Shown: positions 8,415 to 17,047, counted from the stretch's first letter. The stretch: 64,000 nt of DNA from Lewinella sp041392765 (GCA_041392765.1 JAWKLL010000005.1:141325-205324), one strand, 5' to 3'. Numbers and translations are program-made. The notes: generated by a model not told the origin, from the letters alone.

Positions 8415-10475
8415 TTAAAAGTTCACGCGGCCATAGCGCACTCCATCGTTATACTGAACGATATAAGCATCCTTATTGGTTTTGCGAACTGCATTCAAAA
8501 TCAGTGTTGCTTCTTCTTGGCTGAAGTAATCACCTACCAAAACGCGGGTAAGCCCCTTATCGGTTATTTGCTCTGTGCTCATTACCCCGTATTCTGCCAT
8601 ATTGCTGAATTTGGGGTGAGTGGCATTAAATTTTTTCACTGCCGCCAATTGCACCCGATAGTAAGTACCTTCGTATCGGGGTGCATCTGAGGAGTAAAGT
8701 AGATTGTCTTTATCGGAGGTTCCCCTTGCTGTGTAGGCTTCCCCCGGGGATGACAATAAATTGCCGGAGGAAGTAGTACTTGCTCCCCCACTCGTAGTAG
8801 GTGAACTACCCGTTATAGCGGATGTATTCTCTGACATGATTCCGTCTTGCGAAGTAGTTGAAGTACCCATACCCGTAGTTGGACTGGTAGTGGTTGCTAC
8901 GGCATTGGGCTTTAAAAATAGGGGTTGCCCATAGGTGTATGTTGTAGGAGAATCCGTAGCAAAAGTATAGCCGCTGGTTTCATAACCATCGCGCTTCACT
9001 TCTACGCGAAAACGGCGATTGGGCAACAGCTCAAATAAATAGCTGCCAGATGAAAAATCTTTCGTAATCAACATATTTTCTCCACCATCGTCGAATACTT
9101 GAAAAAGGGATACGGCAACGTTTTCCAATAAATTGCCAGAATCCTCCGCATAGACATTCGCTTTCAGGGTAATCTGGCGCCCGCCAATGGTGTATTCAAA
9201 AACATCATCGTTGCGGGTGTTTGTTTTTTCACCTCCAAAAACGCGGTTGGAAGTAAAAAAGCCACCGAAACCGGAAGCATTGCGTACATAGCCATAGTCG
9301 TCGGCACCTGAGTTGAGTGGTAATCCTGCATTGATAGGTGTCACCCAAGTGGTTTCACTGCCTTTGGACTTGAATATATCAAGCCCGCCTATGGACGGAT
9401 GCCCGTTGGATGCGAAATAGAGCATTTCCTCTTCCTTGTCAAAGAACGGGGTTACCTCATCTCCTAAGGTGTTGATAACAGACCCCAAATTGACGGGGAA
9501 GGTAAAATCCAAGTTATCAAGTCCTTGGTCGCGGGTGACGTACCAAAGGTCTAATCCGCCACGCCCTCCTTCTCGGTTGGATGCGAAGAAAAGGACTTCT
9601 TGCCCGTCGCGTTGCCAAACAGCAGGGTGCGTCGTATTCACACCTTTAATATTAATATAGTCAGGCAGTCGTTCTGGAGCCGTCCAGCCGTTGGCTGATT
9701 TTTTGGTTACGTATATCTCGCAGCGGGTGTTGATGGCATCCCATCCAGCGTCGTTATTACAGATGGTGAAGTAGAATCGCTGGCCATCTTCCGTCATAGC
9801 ACCGCTGGCATACTGGCCACCTTGTACCACGGGAAAGTTAGCTGGGGTAGTTGCTTTGACCAGTTTCGGCCTTGCCGCAGGGTTTCATAAATCCGTGCTT
9901 GGCCGCCCGTGGTGGAGGTGAAATACATTACATCATCGCTCACTGCCACGGGCCGAATTCCTCCCCTTCGGTGTTGACACCTATTCCTGATGGAGTACTT
10001 CCAAACGGCGATCCGCGTTGGTAGCCATATCGCGTGTGAGGTCGATGCCCCGTGTTTCCATGCGCACAATATCTTGTAGGATAGCTTTGTCCGTACCCGT
10101 GTAAGTATCAAGCAGTTGTTGAAAAACGGTGCGAGCTTTGTCATATTGGCCATCCTGTTTGAGTGCCCGGCCATATTTCAGTAGTACTAATGGGTCTTCA
10201 GCCTTGGCTACATCCACGTGCTGGTAGGCTTCGGCAGCACTCCGGTAATCACTTACCTTGGCGTAGTTTTCCGCTGCGAGGTAGATTAACTCGGCTTTAC
10301 TTTGTTTTTTCTCCCAAGCCATGCGGTAGTTTTCCGCTGCAGCGTAGAAATCGCCTTCTTTGGCTAAGGATTCGGCCAAGCTTTTGTGCTTGCGCCAAGA
10401 AAGCTCCTGGGCGTGTAGTATAGTACTTGTAAGCCCTAGTAGGAGGAGTAGTGTGAACAATCTTGTAGTCATCAT
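8415..10475 (-). pseudogene. PorE-like envelope protein (TPR, PD40 propeller, CRD, SPOR), frameshifted
   Basis: A ~680-residue exported protein once the frames are joined. It has a signal peptide (MMTTRLFTLLLLLGLTSTILHAQ), TPR-like helices to about residue 165, a WD40-like PD40 beta propeller with blades such as VLFFASNREGGRGGLDLW and LYFASNGHPSIGGLDIF, a carboxypeptidase-regulatory-like domain (LLENVAVSLFQV to RVEVKRDGYE), a Ser/Thr-rich linker and a C-terminal SPOR domain (YYRVQLAAVKKF to DAYIVQYNDG). PorE of the type IX secretion system has the same first three domains but ends in OmpA; here SPOR, which also binds peptidoglycan, takes its place. Frameshifts lie near 9920-9990 and near 9860, the latter repairable by one G. 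Either a sequencing error or decay is possible. Confidence 0.7.
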
Positions 10476-10596
10476 AAGGGGATGCCCTTTTTTAGTTTAC
10501 ACAAAAATAATGGTATTCAACGATAAATAGGTTAAAAAACTTATGCTTGCTGTTTAAAACTTATCTTTTCACTATTGTCTATGACTGCCGCAACTC

Positions 10597-10694
10597 AAAG
10601 TAATTTGACAGAAATAACTGATCCCATTTTTTCTGAAGGCTTGTTTTTATACACACGCTTTGTGCATAAAGCCAAGCCAAAAATGGGATCACTT
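10597..10694. repeat. Dispersed repeat, copy b, with long inverted arms
   Basis: Starts with AGTAATTTGACAGAAATAA, one base off the consensus of the other copies. It continues into ACTGATCCCATTTTT, which pairs with AAAAATGGGATCACTT at 10679-10694, giving an imperfect foldback of about 80 bp. It lies in the 572-bp gap upstream of the PorE-like gene. No coding region is seen in 10476-11034. Confidence 0.6.
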
Positions 10695-10711
10695 ATTTTT
10701 CCCCATTCCTA

Positions 10712-10830
10712 AGAACTATTTGTGCCCCTACCCTACGCACCGCAAGTTTACTTGTACACTCCTATTGTAGGCACTCACTGCGGCTGTGTATGCTCCCAGC
10801 GCAAATGAAAAACAGTCGCGCAATCCGCTT
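10712..10830 (-). repeat. Degenerate copy D of the cassette-array repeat
   Basis: Aligns to the ends of copies A and B. CTAAGAACTATTTGTGCCCC corresponds to CTAAGGACTGTCTGCGCCCC at 12323-12342, and TGTACACTCCTATTGTAGGC corresponds to the recombinase segment. Most of the unit has been lost. It marks the left end of the cassette-array region. Confidence 0.55.
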
Positions 10831-11034
10831 ATTTTGCTAGTCGCAAAGTTAGCGCTGTTGTTATCTGGGCTTCGCACCTCCAATAATTATCGGGATTACC
10901 AGTCGCGCACGCCAGATTAGGAAGGGATGGCAGTATATCCGATTAAATTCGTTTGAAATTCTGCTGTAAGGTGTTGGATTTCAACGATCTAACTGTGTTT
11001 AGAATGGGGTTCTTGTCGTGCCGTTGTAGCCTGT

Positions 11035-12321
11035 GTTGGGCGAATTTTTAAGGTGCATATAAAAACTTTACTATTAGTACAGTTACTCCCGTGAAAAACG
11101 CTATTTGTTTTGTAGGAGAAGGCAATTTATTCATTCTAAGACTTAATTCAAAAAACCAACTAAACAACATTGCTATTAACAAAAAAAACAAAATCGGAAT
11201 TAAGTACAATGGGATAAATATGAGGACAAAATAAGGTGTTAACATTACCATTTGAATAATGTACCCTGAAGGGTCTGATTTTCCCCTCCAATTAAGTTTT
11301 GTCCTTCTCTGATTAAAATAGACACAAATAAGAATTGCCGCAATGATATACCCGATAAGAAATAAAAACGAAGAATGTTTGGTGACCCTAAAATACTTGA
11401 CAATATTTTCTAGTGTAAATGGTATGTCATGTAAAATGATCGGCACAAGATGAGCAAGGATGAACCCGATAAAAATATTTAAGTTGAAGAATGTACAATA
11501 ACTTCTAACACTATCGAATTTAGCTTCTCTTAAAGTCCTCTCTTCTGTTAATCTTGGTGTTGAGTATGTCAAAAAGATAAATATAATTTGTATTGAGCAA
11601 AGTGCCCAATTCGATTTGAAACTATTTACAATTTCATCCTCCAAGTCATTGTACCAACTCGAAATATGCTTTATTAATTCTAGGTGCTCTAATTTAAAGG
11701 CTTTTGTCACTTCAAGGCCCATGGGAAAAATAAAGACAAAAAACAGCAACGGGAATACAATGTAATTCCATTTAATCCTATGCGCAGATTTATCAGAAAG
11801 GCACAGGTTTCTTTTTACATTATACTTGGTTCGTTCAATAAAAACAGCGAGTATTAACGAAATCCCTTCATCAATTTCTCGCAGTTTTTCTTCACTCACA
11901 TATAAACTCAAACCTGTTAGGATCGTATAAGAAATTAACGTTCCTAATATAATCACTTTCAATGGATCCGCATCAATAATCCAATTATAACAAGAGCCCA
12001 ATAAAAGATATATTCCTAGCGTGGATGTTATTGCACCCAAAAAAAATCGATGCTGTCCATAAAATGATTCTACAAACCTTACGTCATAATCGGATTGAGG
12101 AAAAAGTCGATTAAGGAGTGAAAATTCCTTCGACTTAAGATGCATCCCTAATATTTTAGCACCATAAATCCTTTTTTCACTTACTTTAAATTCTTTACTT
12201 TTTGTTTTCAGTAATTTTAGAATCTTCATTTGACGGAGGTGTTAGTTAGGAGGCGTTTTTTATTTTTTCAAAGACAGAGTGACTCATAAGTATTTCGATT
12301 TATTTTTTGATTTCGCCCAAC
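11035..12321 (-). other. Candidate gene cassette 1 (membrane protein cassette)
   Basis: Read on the minus strand the unit starts with GTTGGGC at 12321-12315, a perfect GTTRRRY core site, and after the single gene it reaches GCCCAAC at 11041-11035, a perfect RYYYAAC box and the exact complement of the first. Integron cassettes show this pairing between the first bases of a cassette and the outer box of its own attC. A GTTAGAT box at 10987-10993 could close the attC, but its inner arms do not pair well, so the end is uncertain. Confidence 0.5.
11048..12229 (-). CDS. Polytopic membrane protein of unknown function (cassette cargo)
   Basis: 393 residues, not recognised as a known family. About nine hydrophobic segments are visible, including FFLGAITSTLGIYLLLGSCY, PLKVIILGTLISYTILTGL, WNYIVFPLLFFVFIFPMGL, FNLNIFIGFILAHLVPIIL and a long one at residues 330-365. 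The N-terminal ~60 residues are charged and probably cytosolic. No signal peptide or catalytic motif is seen. Strongly AT-rich compared with the core genes, and it is the only gene in candidate cassette 1, with its start 86 bp after the core site. Cassette cargo is often accessory, for example stress or phage defence, but nothing in the sequence fixes a role. Confidence 0.7.
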   Translation of the reverse strand: MKILKLLKTKSKEFKVSEKRIYGAKILGMHLKSKEFSLLNRLFPQSDYDVRFVESFYGQHRFFLGAITSTLGIYLLLGSCYNWIIDADPLKVIILGTLISYTILTGLSLYVSEEKLREIDEGISLILAVFIERTKYNVKRNLCLSDKSAHRIKWNYIVFPLLFFVFIFPMGLEVTKAFKLEHLELIKHISSWYNDLEDEIVNSFKSNWALCSIQIIFIFLTYSTPRLTEERTLREAKFDSVRSYCTFFNLNIFIGFILAHLVPIILHDIPFTLENIVKYFRVTKHSSFLFLIGYIIAAILICVYFNQRRTKLNWRGKSDPSGYIIQMVMLTPYFVLIFIPLYLIPILFFLLIAMLFSWFFELSLRMNKLPSPTKQIAFFTGVTVLIVKFLYAP

Positions 12322-12395
12322 TCTAAGGACTGTCTGCGCCCCAACCCCACGAACCACTCTCGTCCGACTGTCCAGCGCAGACAGTTCAGTTGAAC
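12315..12395 (-). other. attC-like recombination site 1
   Basis: On the minus strand it begins with GTTCAAC (fits RYYYAAC) and ends with GTTGGGC (fits GTTRRRY). Just inside are ACTGTCTGCGC and its perfect complement GCGCAGACAGT (11 bp), separated by a ~34-nt loop. The outer 7-mers pair completely if two G-T wobbles are allowed. Length 81 bp is within the attC range. This is the best-formed site of the array. Confidence 0.65.
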
Positions 12396-12548
12396 GAACC
12401 GACCGCTAGGCTACCCACTTTCGGCTATAAGGGAACATCGCTTTTTTGCTCCTTGCCGCAATGTGGCGATTTAGGGGCAAGTTACAGGTTTTACATGAGT
12501 TTTTAATCCCACTTTTGGGATTTTTTTCACCCTTCTATTCCGCTAGGT

Positions 12549-12680
12549 TTACCCACGGCCACTGACACTCTGCCGCAAGCGACTGTACACTCCTGTATAA
12601 ACACTCACCGTGGCCGCACTATAGTTCCGCAATACCATCCATTCCCGCAGATCATTGACATACCCTTCTTTCGTTTTCAT
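12549..12680 (-). pseudogene. N-terminal fragment of a tyrosine recombinase (integrase), copy A
   Basis: 43 codons: MKTKEGYVNDLREWMVLRNY followed by SAATVSVYTGVYSRL. This matches the SAM-like N-terminal DNA-binding domain of tyrosine recombinases (the pattern Y..L..WM.LRNYS..T...Y). The catalytic domain with R-H-R-Y is absent, so it cannot be active. The same fragment, with a frameshift, lies in copy B. The fragment has its own well-formed promoter, so it may descend from a full integrase gene. Confidence 0.6.
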
Positions 12681-12691
12681 AACCCTTTGTT

Positions 12692-12741
12692 TTGGTGAAA
12701 AAAATTCACCAAAAATAGAACTACTAAAAACTTAAAAGCAA
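12692..12741 (-). promoter_or_regulatory. Promoter and operator-like dyad of the recombinase relic
   Basis: Minus strand: TTG at 12741-12739, a 21-bp spacer, and TATTTTTG at 12717-12710, a close match to the Bacteroidota promoter (TTG, 19-22 bp, TAnnTTTG). A perfect 8-bp dyad, TTGGTGAA/TTCACCAA (12692-12699 and 12705-12712), overlaps the -7 box and start point, as a repressor site would. Copy B keeps TATTTTTG and most of the dyad (GGTGAAA/TTTCGCC). Confidence 0.6.
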
Positions 12742-12781
12742 TGATATTCAATGTGTTAAGGGTATAATTTGTAGGAGGTTT

Positions 12782-12846
12782 GTTCAACTCCTAGCCTAGC
12801 TGCAGTGCGACGAAGGAGCATTGTCAGCTAGGCAAAGTTGTTTTCA
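12782..12846 (-). other. attC-like recombination site 2
   Basis: On the minus strand the 65-bp site runs from TGAAAAC to GTTGAAC (fits GTTRRRY). Inside is the stem GCCTAGCTG/CAGCTAGGC plus a further, bulged set of pairs around a short loop. The stop codon of the gene at 12828-13859 lies within the site, as is common for cassette genes. The first box matches six of seven bases of the complement of the bases that start this cassette (GTTTTCC at 13886-13880). Confidence 0.5.
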
Positions 12847-13859
12847 GTTTTTTTATTTTTCTCTTGGAAGAAGTTAATTCCAATATGTCGGAATTCATAA
12901 AACATAAACCTCACTTCATCTGATAATTCAATTGATTGAATGAGATGTGTTTGTTCTTCTTCTGTAAGTGAATCATAGATTCTTGGAGAAATGAACGTAT
13001 TCTCAATATCATTAACCAATATGCTACTTGTAATTTCACCAATTTGCTCTTCTTCTAATGTTTCCAAGTCATCCAGAAATTTCATAGATTTCTCATCACT
13101 TGGCAGGCAAGCATATAAAATATGAGTTTTAGTCATTGTTGGAATAACCGTCAAGTAAATGGATTCATATTTCACATCTGGGTCATCTGAAAAATTGAAA
13201 ATAGAATTGTCCAAATGAAATTTAGGAGTTGTTATTGAAGAGCAGGCTATAGGAATCGTATAATCATAGGTATGACTAAAATATCGCAACTTATCAAAAT
13301 CATTATTTTTAAGCATTTCATTTAAGGACGTTTTATGTTCCTCCAATTCATCTACAGCAGTTTGGCTTCCTTGTATTCCACTTTCTTGCTGATTTTTCAA
13401 TTCAGGTCTATTTAGTAATGAATTGTTTTTATAGGATTTTACTTGCTCAACTTTTCTATGATATTCTTTTGCAACCGCTCTGTAACATAAAAGAAATTTG
13501 TGTTGATTATTCGACATATCAATTTCATTATTTTCTATTGGCACAAAAATATCTGTGTCATGTTTGCCGCAAAAACCAAAAAATGTAGAAGCATTTCCTT
13601 TTCCAATTTTTTCAAATCCTTCATATTGTCCAAATGGATTTTTCTTCATTCTTTGAAAACAATAAACAACCATATTTCCGTCAACTTCTTCTTCAATAAT
13701 ACTTAGAACTCCATTTCTTTGAAGCGAATGAGCCTTAATGATTTTGCCATTGCATTCATCATGATTAAAATGAAAACAATCTTTTGTTCTTCCATCTCTT
13801 TCAAAACTTCTTAATGCGTTTCTAAAGTCCTGAAATATCTTTGAGAAATATTCGAGCAT
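12828..13859 (-). CDS. Cys/His-rich protein of unknown function (cassette cargo)
   Basis: 343 residues. The N-terminal ~110 contain a metal-site-like series: CFHFNHDEC near residue 30, KIIKAHSLQRNGVLSII just after, and FFGFCGKHDTDIF near residue 95. The spacing of Cys and His suggests a zinc-bound, HNH-like fold, but the family is not recognised with certainty. The rest has no motif known to me; the middle is low in complexity (LKNQQESGIQGSQTAVDELEE). It is the only gene in a candidate cassette (12840-13886), 27 bp after the core site. A nuclease or phage-defence role is speculation. Confidence 0.7.
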   Translation of the reverse strand: MLEYFSKIFQDFRNALRSFERDGRTKDCFHFNHDECNGKIIKAHSLQRNGVLSIIEEEVDGNMVVYCFQRMKKNPFGQYEGFEKIGKGNASTFFGFCGKHDTDIFVPIENNEIDMSNNQHKFLLCYRAVAKEYHRKVEQVKSYKNNSLLNRPELKNQQESGIQGSQTAVDELEEHKTSLNEMLKNNDFDKLRYFSHTYDYTIPIACSSITTPKFHLDNSIFNFSDDPDVKYESIYLTVIPTMTKTHILYACLPSDEKSMKFLDDLETLEEEQIGEITSSILVNDIENTFISPRIYDSLTEEEQTHLIQSIELSDEVRFMFYEFRHIGINFFQEKNKKTENNFA

Positions 13860-13886
13860 TTTTCTTTTTTTTAATTGAAGGAAAAC

Positions 13887-14010
13887 TCTAAGGACTGTCT
13901 ACGCCCCCACACCAAGAACCGCTCCCTACTGACTACAAGGGAACATCCCTTTTTACTCCTTGCAGGAACGTGGTGATTTAAGGGCAAGTTACGGGTTTTT
14001 TTCAGGTTTT
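13887..14010 (-). repeat. Cassette-array repeat, truncated copy C
   Basis: Shares with copies A and B the stretches CTCTAAGGACTGTCT, ACAAGGGAACATC, TCCTTGCAGGAACGTGGTGA and GGGCAAGTTACGGGTTTT. The recombinase segment and one arm of the attC are missing. The homology ends at the core site where the cassette with the 12828-13859 gene begins. Confidence 0.65.
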
Positions 14011-14026
14011 GTGCCGTTTTTTTTCT

Positions 14027-14269
14027 TTATTTCAAGTACCGTGGATTATAGATTATTGGTGGCAATTTTTTTTCTTCTTGCGGCTTGATTCTTATCCGCT
14101 TTTTGCCCGCCGGGAAAAGAATCTTAAAATATCCACCAATTATATTCCCTCTCGGTTCCAGCCTCCTAATTGGAATCCGTTTGTCAATTTGACAAAATTT
14201 TCTTGCCCATTCCGATTTAGAAAATTGTAGGAGAGGCAAAATCCAAAACATAATTCTCCACCTTTCCAT
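14027..14269 (-). CDS. Possible small protein overlapping the previous stop codon
   Basis: An 80-codon frame whose ATG overlaps the stop of the 14269-14778 gene (TAATG), which would allow coupled translation. The product is basic (PAGKKRIRIKPQEEKKLPP) and resembles nothing known to me. It runs towards repeat copy C, so it may be a chance frame. Confidence 0.25.
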   Translation of the reverse strand: MERWRIMFWILPLLQFSKSEWARKFCQIDKRIPIRRLEPRGNIIGGYFKILFPAGKKRIRIKPQEEKKLPPIIYNPRYLK

Positions 14270-14778
14270 TATTTGATTCTCACATAACTATAACTGTTTC
14301 TCATAAAGCGTTCATCTGAGTCTTCAAATTGAACCTCTTTTTTGACCTTGTATGAGTTTTCATTGAACTCATAGGTTACATAAAAAGTGGCCTTTTTATT
14401 GTCGTCCTTGCCTGTATAGGATGTTACAATTTGCAGGATGCCATCATCTCTCATGAATTTTTCAATCACTTTTTGTTTACCCAAAAACCGTCCTTTTTTC
14501 CTGATTTTCGTTTTTGATAAAATGTTTTTGTGAGGTTCCCAAGTATATTGAACGTTTTGCTCAAATAGGTTATTCGTTATTTTCATTTGCATGGTTGTAG
14601 CAATTGGCACAAGCTCACTGGTTTGGTAGTCCAAATAAGTGAGCGTACCTTCCCATGAGGTATTGTTCAATATCTCAAAGTCTTCCGTTGAAACTGTTCC
14701 CTGTGCATACGTTGAGTTGAAGGCAATCGCGGAAATGCACATGAGTGTTGCGAATAGATATTTTTTTAGATTTTTCAT
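14269..14778 (-). CDS. Secreted protein of unknown function
   Basis: 169 residues with a clear signal peptide, MKNLKKYLFATLMCISAIAF followed by NSTYAQ, so probably periplasmic or surface-exposed. The mature part looks like a small beta-rich domain (WEGTLTYLDY, TMQMKITNNLFEQ, TFYVTYEFNENSYKVKKEVQF). It lies 18 bp downstream of the S41 peptidase fragment. No family recognised. Confidence 0.65.
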   Translation of the reverse strand: MKNLKKYLFATLMCISAIAFNSTYAQGTVSTEDFEILNNTSWEGTLTYLDYQTSELVPIATTMQMKITNNLFEQNVQYTWEPHKNILSKTKIRKKGRFLGKQKVIEKFMRDDGILQIVTSYTGKDDNKKATFYVTYEFNENSYKVKKEVQFEDSDERFMRNSYSYVRIK

Positions 14779-14796
14779 AATTACGATTATGGTTTT

Positions 14797-15192
14797 TTAT
14801 TTTGATTGTGAAGTGATGTAATTCTTCATAAATTCAATTTCCGTATCCAACCCTTTGGAAATATCCTTAGGGTTAGGCTTAATGTAAATATCAGGCTCCA
14901 CCCCCTCGTCCTTTTCTCCCGCAGCAATGGTGCTCATCACCGGAAGGTCTATTTCCACTTGAGAATTGGGCAACTTAAGGAAAAAGTAATGACCCGCATT
15001 AATTCCTTTTTTACTGGCTCCTGTAGTTTGACCCGCCAAGGTTGCCAGCCCCATTTTCCTGTAGTTCATGGCCATATAAAGGATAAAAATGATCTTCTCC
15101 ATGATAATACTTAAATAAAGTTTATCAAGACTGCTGCTCATCCGGAATACTGGTGCCGAACTGAATAGCGGACTTGTGTTCGTCGAGAACAA
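14797..15192 (-). pseudogene. C-terminal fragment of an S41 family peptidase
   Basis: The last ~95 codons match the end of C-terminal processing-type S41 peptidases: AMNYRKMGLATLAGQTTGAS, then GINAGHYFFLKLPNSQVEID, then EPDIYIKP. The PDZ domain and the catalytic Ser/Lys region are absent, and upstream residues (MFSTNTSPLFSSAPVFRMSS) are not family-like. The frame is read through from unrelated DNA, so the fragment was probably left by a rearrangement. It lies next to the terminator of the AraC operon. Confidence 0.6.
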
Positions 15193-15231
15193 AACTGGGG
15201 ACTATTTGCGGCTTTGGCGGCTTAAATTGTC

Positions 15232-15263
15232 AAAAAAGCGTCTCAAATTACATTTGAGACGGC
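15232..15263 (-). terminator. Intrinsic terminator after the AraC gene
   Basis: On the minus strand CGTCTCAAATG/ATTTGAGACG forms a stem that is followed by TTTTTT. It begins right after the AraC stop codon and ends the four-gene operon. Confidence 0.85.
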
Positions 15264-16436
15264 TTATTTTGTGATGGATAGCAGATATTCAGTTGGCGAG
15301 TAATTGGTAAGCTTCTTAAAGACACGATTAAAGGTAGCCTTACTATTGAAGCCGCATTCATAAGCCATTCCTAACAGGGACAACTGTTTTTGTTTGTCTT
15401 CCTCAAGCATTTTTTTAAAAGCCTCTACACGGTACATATTGATGAAATCATTAAAATTCTTTTGAAACCCGGCGTTGATTATTTCTGATAATTCTGCGCG
15501 GGACATGTTGGCCATTTTAGCCAGATCCGACAGGTTCAAATCGGGGTTCAGATATGCTTTTTCAACTTCCATCAACCTCTTTACAGTTTCAATATCCTGC
15601 GGCGAGACAGTTTTTACATCTTGCTTTTCTTCCACATCCGGAATGGTGACAGGATAGGGCGAAAAGCTGAATTTCAATTTTTTGAGTTTAGTCGTATCTG
15701 TAAAATAGCCCTTGATCCCTACGTAGATGATGGCCAGTCCCGTAAAAAACATAAGCCACCACCTTTGCTTGTAATTCAATTCGATTCCCAAGACAGAAAC
15801 CAACATTTGTATAACTCCATAGAGGAATAAGAAACTAAAAACAACTAAAAAGCTCAAAATCCAATTCAGCTCTAGATTATAGGTGTTAGAAAAATACTGG
15901 TTTATTTTTTTACGGTAGTTATAGAATAATTGAAAGATAAAAGATAAATAAACCAACATTTGACCTATTTCAACAAAACCCATAACAGGCAATACAAATG
16001 CTTCGTCTATTTGTGTTTTCAGAACCCCGTTCTGTGTTGCATCAAAACCAGGTTGAAGGGCATCATAACCGTAAATGACAAACCTATACGAGATCAGAAT
16101 GGCAGCAGGTACAAAATGCCAATAATCATTTTTCTTGAAGATAAATTCTGAGGTAGTTATGGATTTGATATAGAAATAAATCAAAGGGGCAAGGGCCACA
16201 GACAAGGGGATCAGAAAATAATTGATTTTGGTATTTTGATAAGTATCATACCAGCCCATGAAACCAATGGTATAGCATGTTTCTTGATAACAGGTAAGGA
16301 GAAGAATAAAAAATAAAAATAAATCTGAAGAATTTCCTTTTTGAAAAAAACGGAACAATAGTAAAAACGCAAAAATCAGTCCCTGCAAAGACAAGAACAA
16401 CAAAGGGGTGCTGTAGATATTGAAATTGGGAAACAT
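15264..16436 (-). CDS. Membrane-anchored AraC family transcriptional regulator
   Basis: 390 residues. The N-terminal ~240 carry about seven hydrophobic helices (PLLFLSLQGLIFAFLLLF, DLFLFFILLLTCY, INYFLIPLSVALAPLIYFYI, WILSFLVVFSFLFLYGVI and others), a sensor layout seen in Bacteroidota AraC regulators. Residues ~285-390 are an AraC HTH: LNLSDLAKMANMSRAELSEI for the first helix-turn-helix and SLLGMAYECGFNSKATFNRV for the second, with the usual FNRVFKKLTNYSPTEY end. It starts 17 bp after the preceding gene's stop, so it is in the same operon as the two hydrolases and probably controls them. Confidence 0.85.
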   Translation of the reverse strand: MFPNFNIYSTPLLFLSLQGLIFAFLLLFRFFQKGNSSDLFLFFILLLTCYQETCYTIGFMGWYDTYQNTKINYFLIPLSVALAPLIYFYIKSITTSEFIFKKNDYWHFVPAAILISYRFVIYGYDALQPGFDATQNGVLKTQIDEAFVLPVMGFVEIGQMLVYLSFIFQLFYNYRKKINQYFSNTYNLELNWILSFLVVFSFLFLYGVIQMLVSVLGIELNYKQRWWLMFFTGLAIIYVGIKGYFTDTTKLKKLKFSFSPYPVTIPDVEEKQDVKTVSPQDIETVKRLMEVEKAYLNPDLNLSDLAKMANMSRAELSEIINAGFQKNFNDFINMYRVEAFKKMLEEDKQKQLSLLGMAYECGFNSKATFNRVFKKLTNYSPTEYLLSITK

Positions 16437-16453
16437 CGGATTGTTTATGCTGG

Positions 16454-17047
16454 CTATTCTAAAAAATATTCACATTCATCAATGTTAAACACATCGAAAA
16501 GTTCCTTCCTAACTCCAATGTTCATGGGATTCCGAAGGTCTCTTTTCATCCCAAAAATGTTTTGATTCCAATAAGGTGTATTGCTATTTTGATTAATGCA
16601 ATCTAAAATAGTTTGCTTATTTATATCCAACTGAAATCCTACGCCATTTTTGGAATAGGGATTACTGATATTGTAACTGGGTGATTTTTCTGAAACCAAT
16701 TCATTTATGCCGCTCAAATGTTTGTTGTATAATCTTAGCGGTTTTTGTTTATGGATTATTCCCCATTGTAAATACACTTGGGAGGAAGCATTTAACACCA
16801 TTCCGTAGGAAATTGGAAAATCTATTTCGTTTTTAGGAATTTCAAAGTTTCCAATAATTGGATATTCCCGAAATTCCTGATAGGATGTTTCAGTTGAAAT
16901 GATATGTCGTTTTATCGTTTCGCCCTCAAAGACTAAAATACTGTCCGGGCTATAATGGTCTCCTTCAAATTCAACATACTCCCAATCTGGTTGGATGGGT
17001 CCAAGTCCTACGAACTGTCTTTCTGTATTTGAAAATTGGTAATTCAT
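16454..17047 (-). CDS. Hypothetical cytosolic protein
   Basis: About 197 residues from the ATG at 17045-17047 (MNYQFSNTERQFVGLGPIQP); the frame also allows a start ten codons earlier. There is no signal peptide or membrane helix. Aromatic and acidic residues are common (DWEYVEFEGDHYSPDSILVF). The family is not recognised. It lies between the Ntn-hydrolase gene and the AraC gene with short gaps (40 and 17 bp), so it is probably co-transcribed. Confidence 0.6.
   Translation of the reverse strand: MNYQFSNTERQFVGLGPIQPDWEYVEFEGDHYSPDSILVFEGETIKRHIISTETSYQEFREYPIIGNFEIPKNEIDFPISYGMVLNASSQVYLQWGIIHKQKPLRLYNKHLSGINELVSEKSPSYNISNPYSKNGVGFQLDINKQTILDCINQNSNTPYWNQNIFGMKRDLRNPMNIGVRKELFDVFNIDECEYFLE

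Larger units (their letters stand above)
12321..12788 (-). repeat. Cassette-array repeat, copy A (with recombinase relic)
   Basis: Clearly homologous along its length to 20116-20575. Landmarks shared by both, on the plus strand, are CTAAGGACTG, GAACCGACCGCTAGGCTACC, GGGAACATCGC, CCCACTTTTGGGATTTTT, TGTATAAA/TACTCACCGTGG and the dyad before ATTTGT. Homology stops at GTTCAAC (12782-12788), which on the minus strand is the core site GTTGAAC. The unit therefore ends where an integron integrase would cut. Confidence 0.75.

Noticed and set aside
14027..14269. Confident small gene after 14269-14778
   Set aside because: Only the TAATG overlap speaks for it; kept in the list at low confidence.
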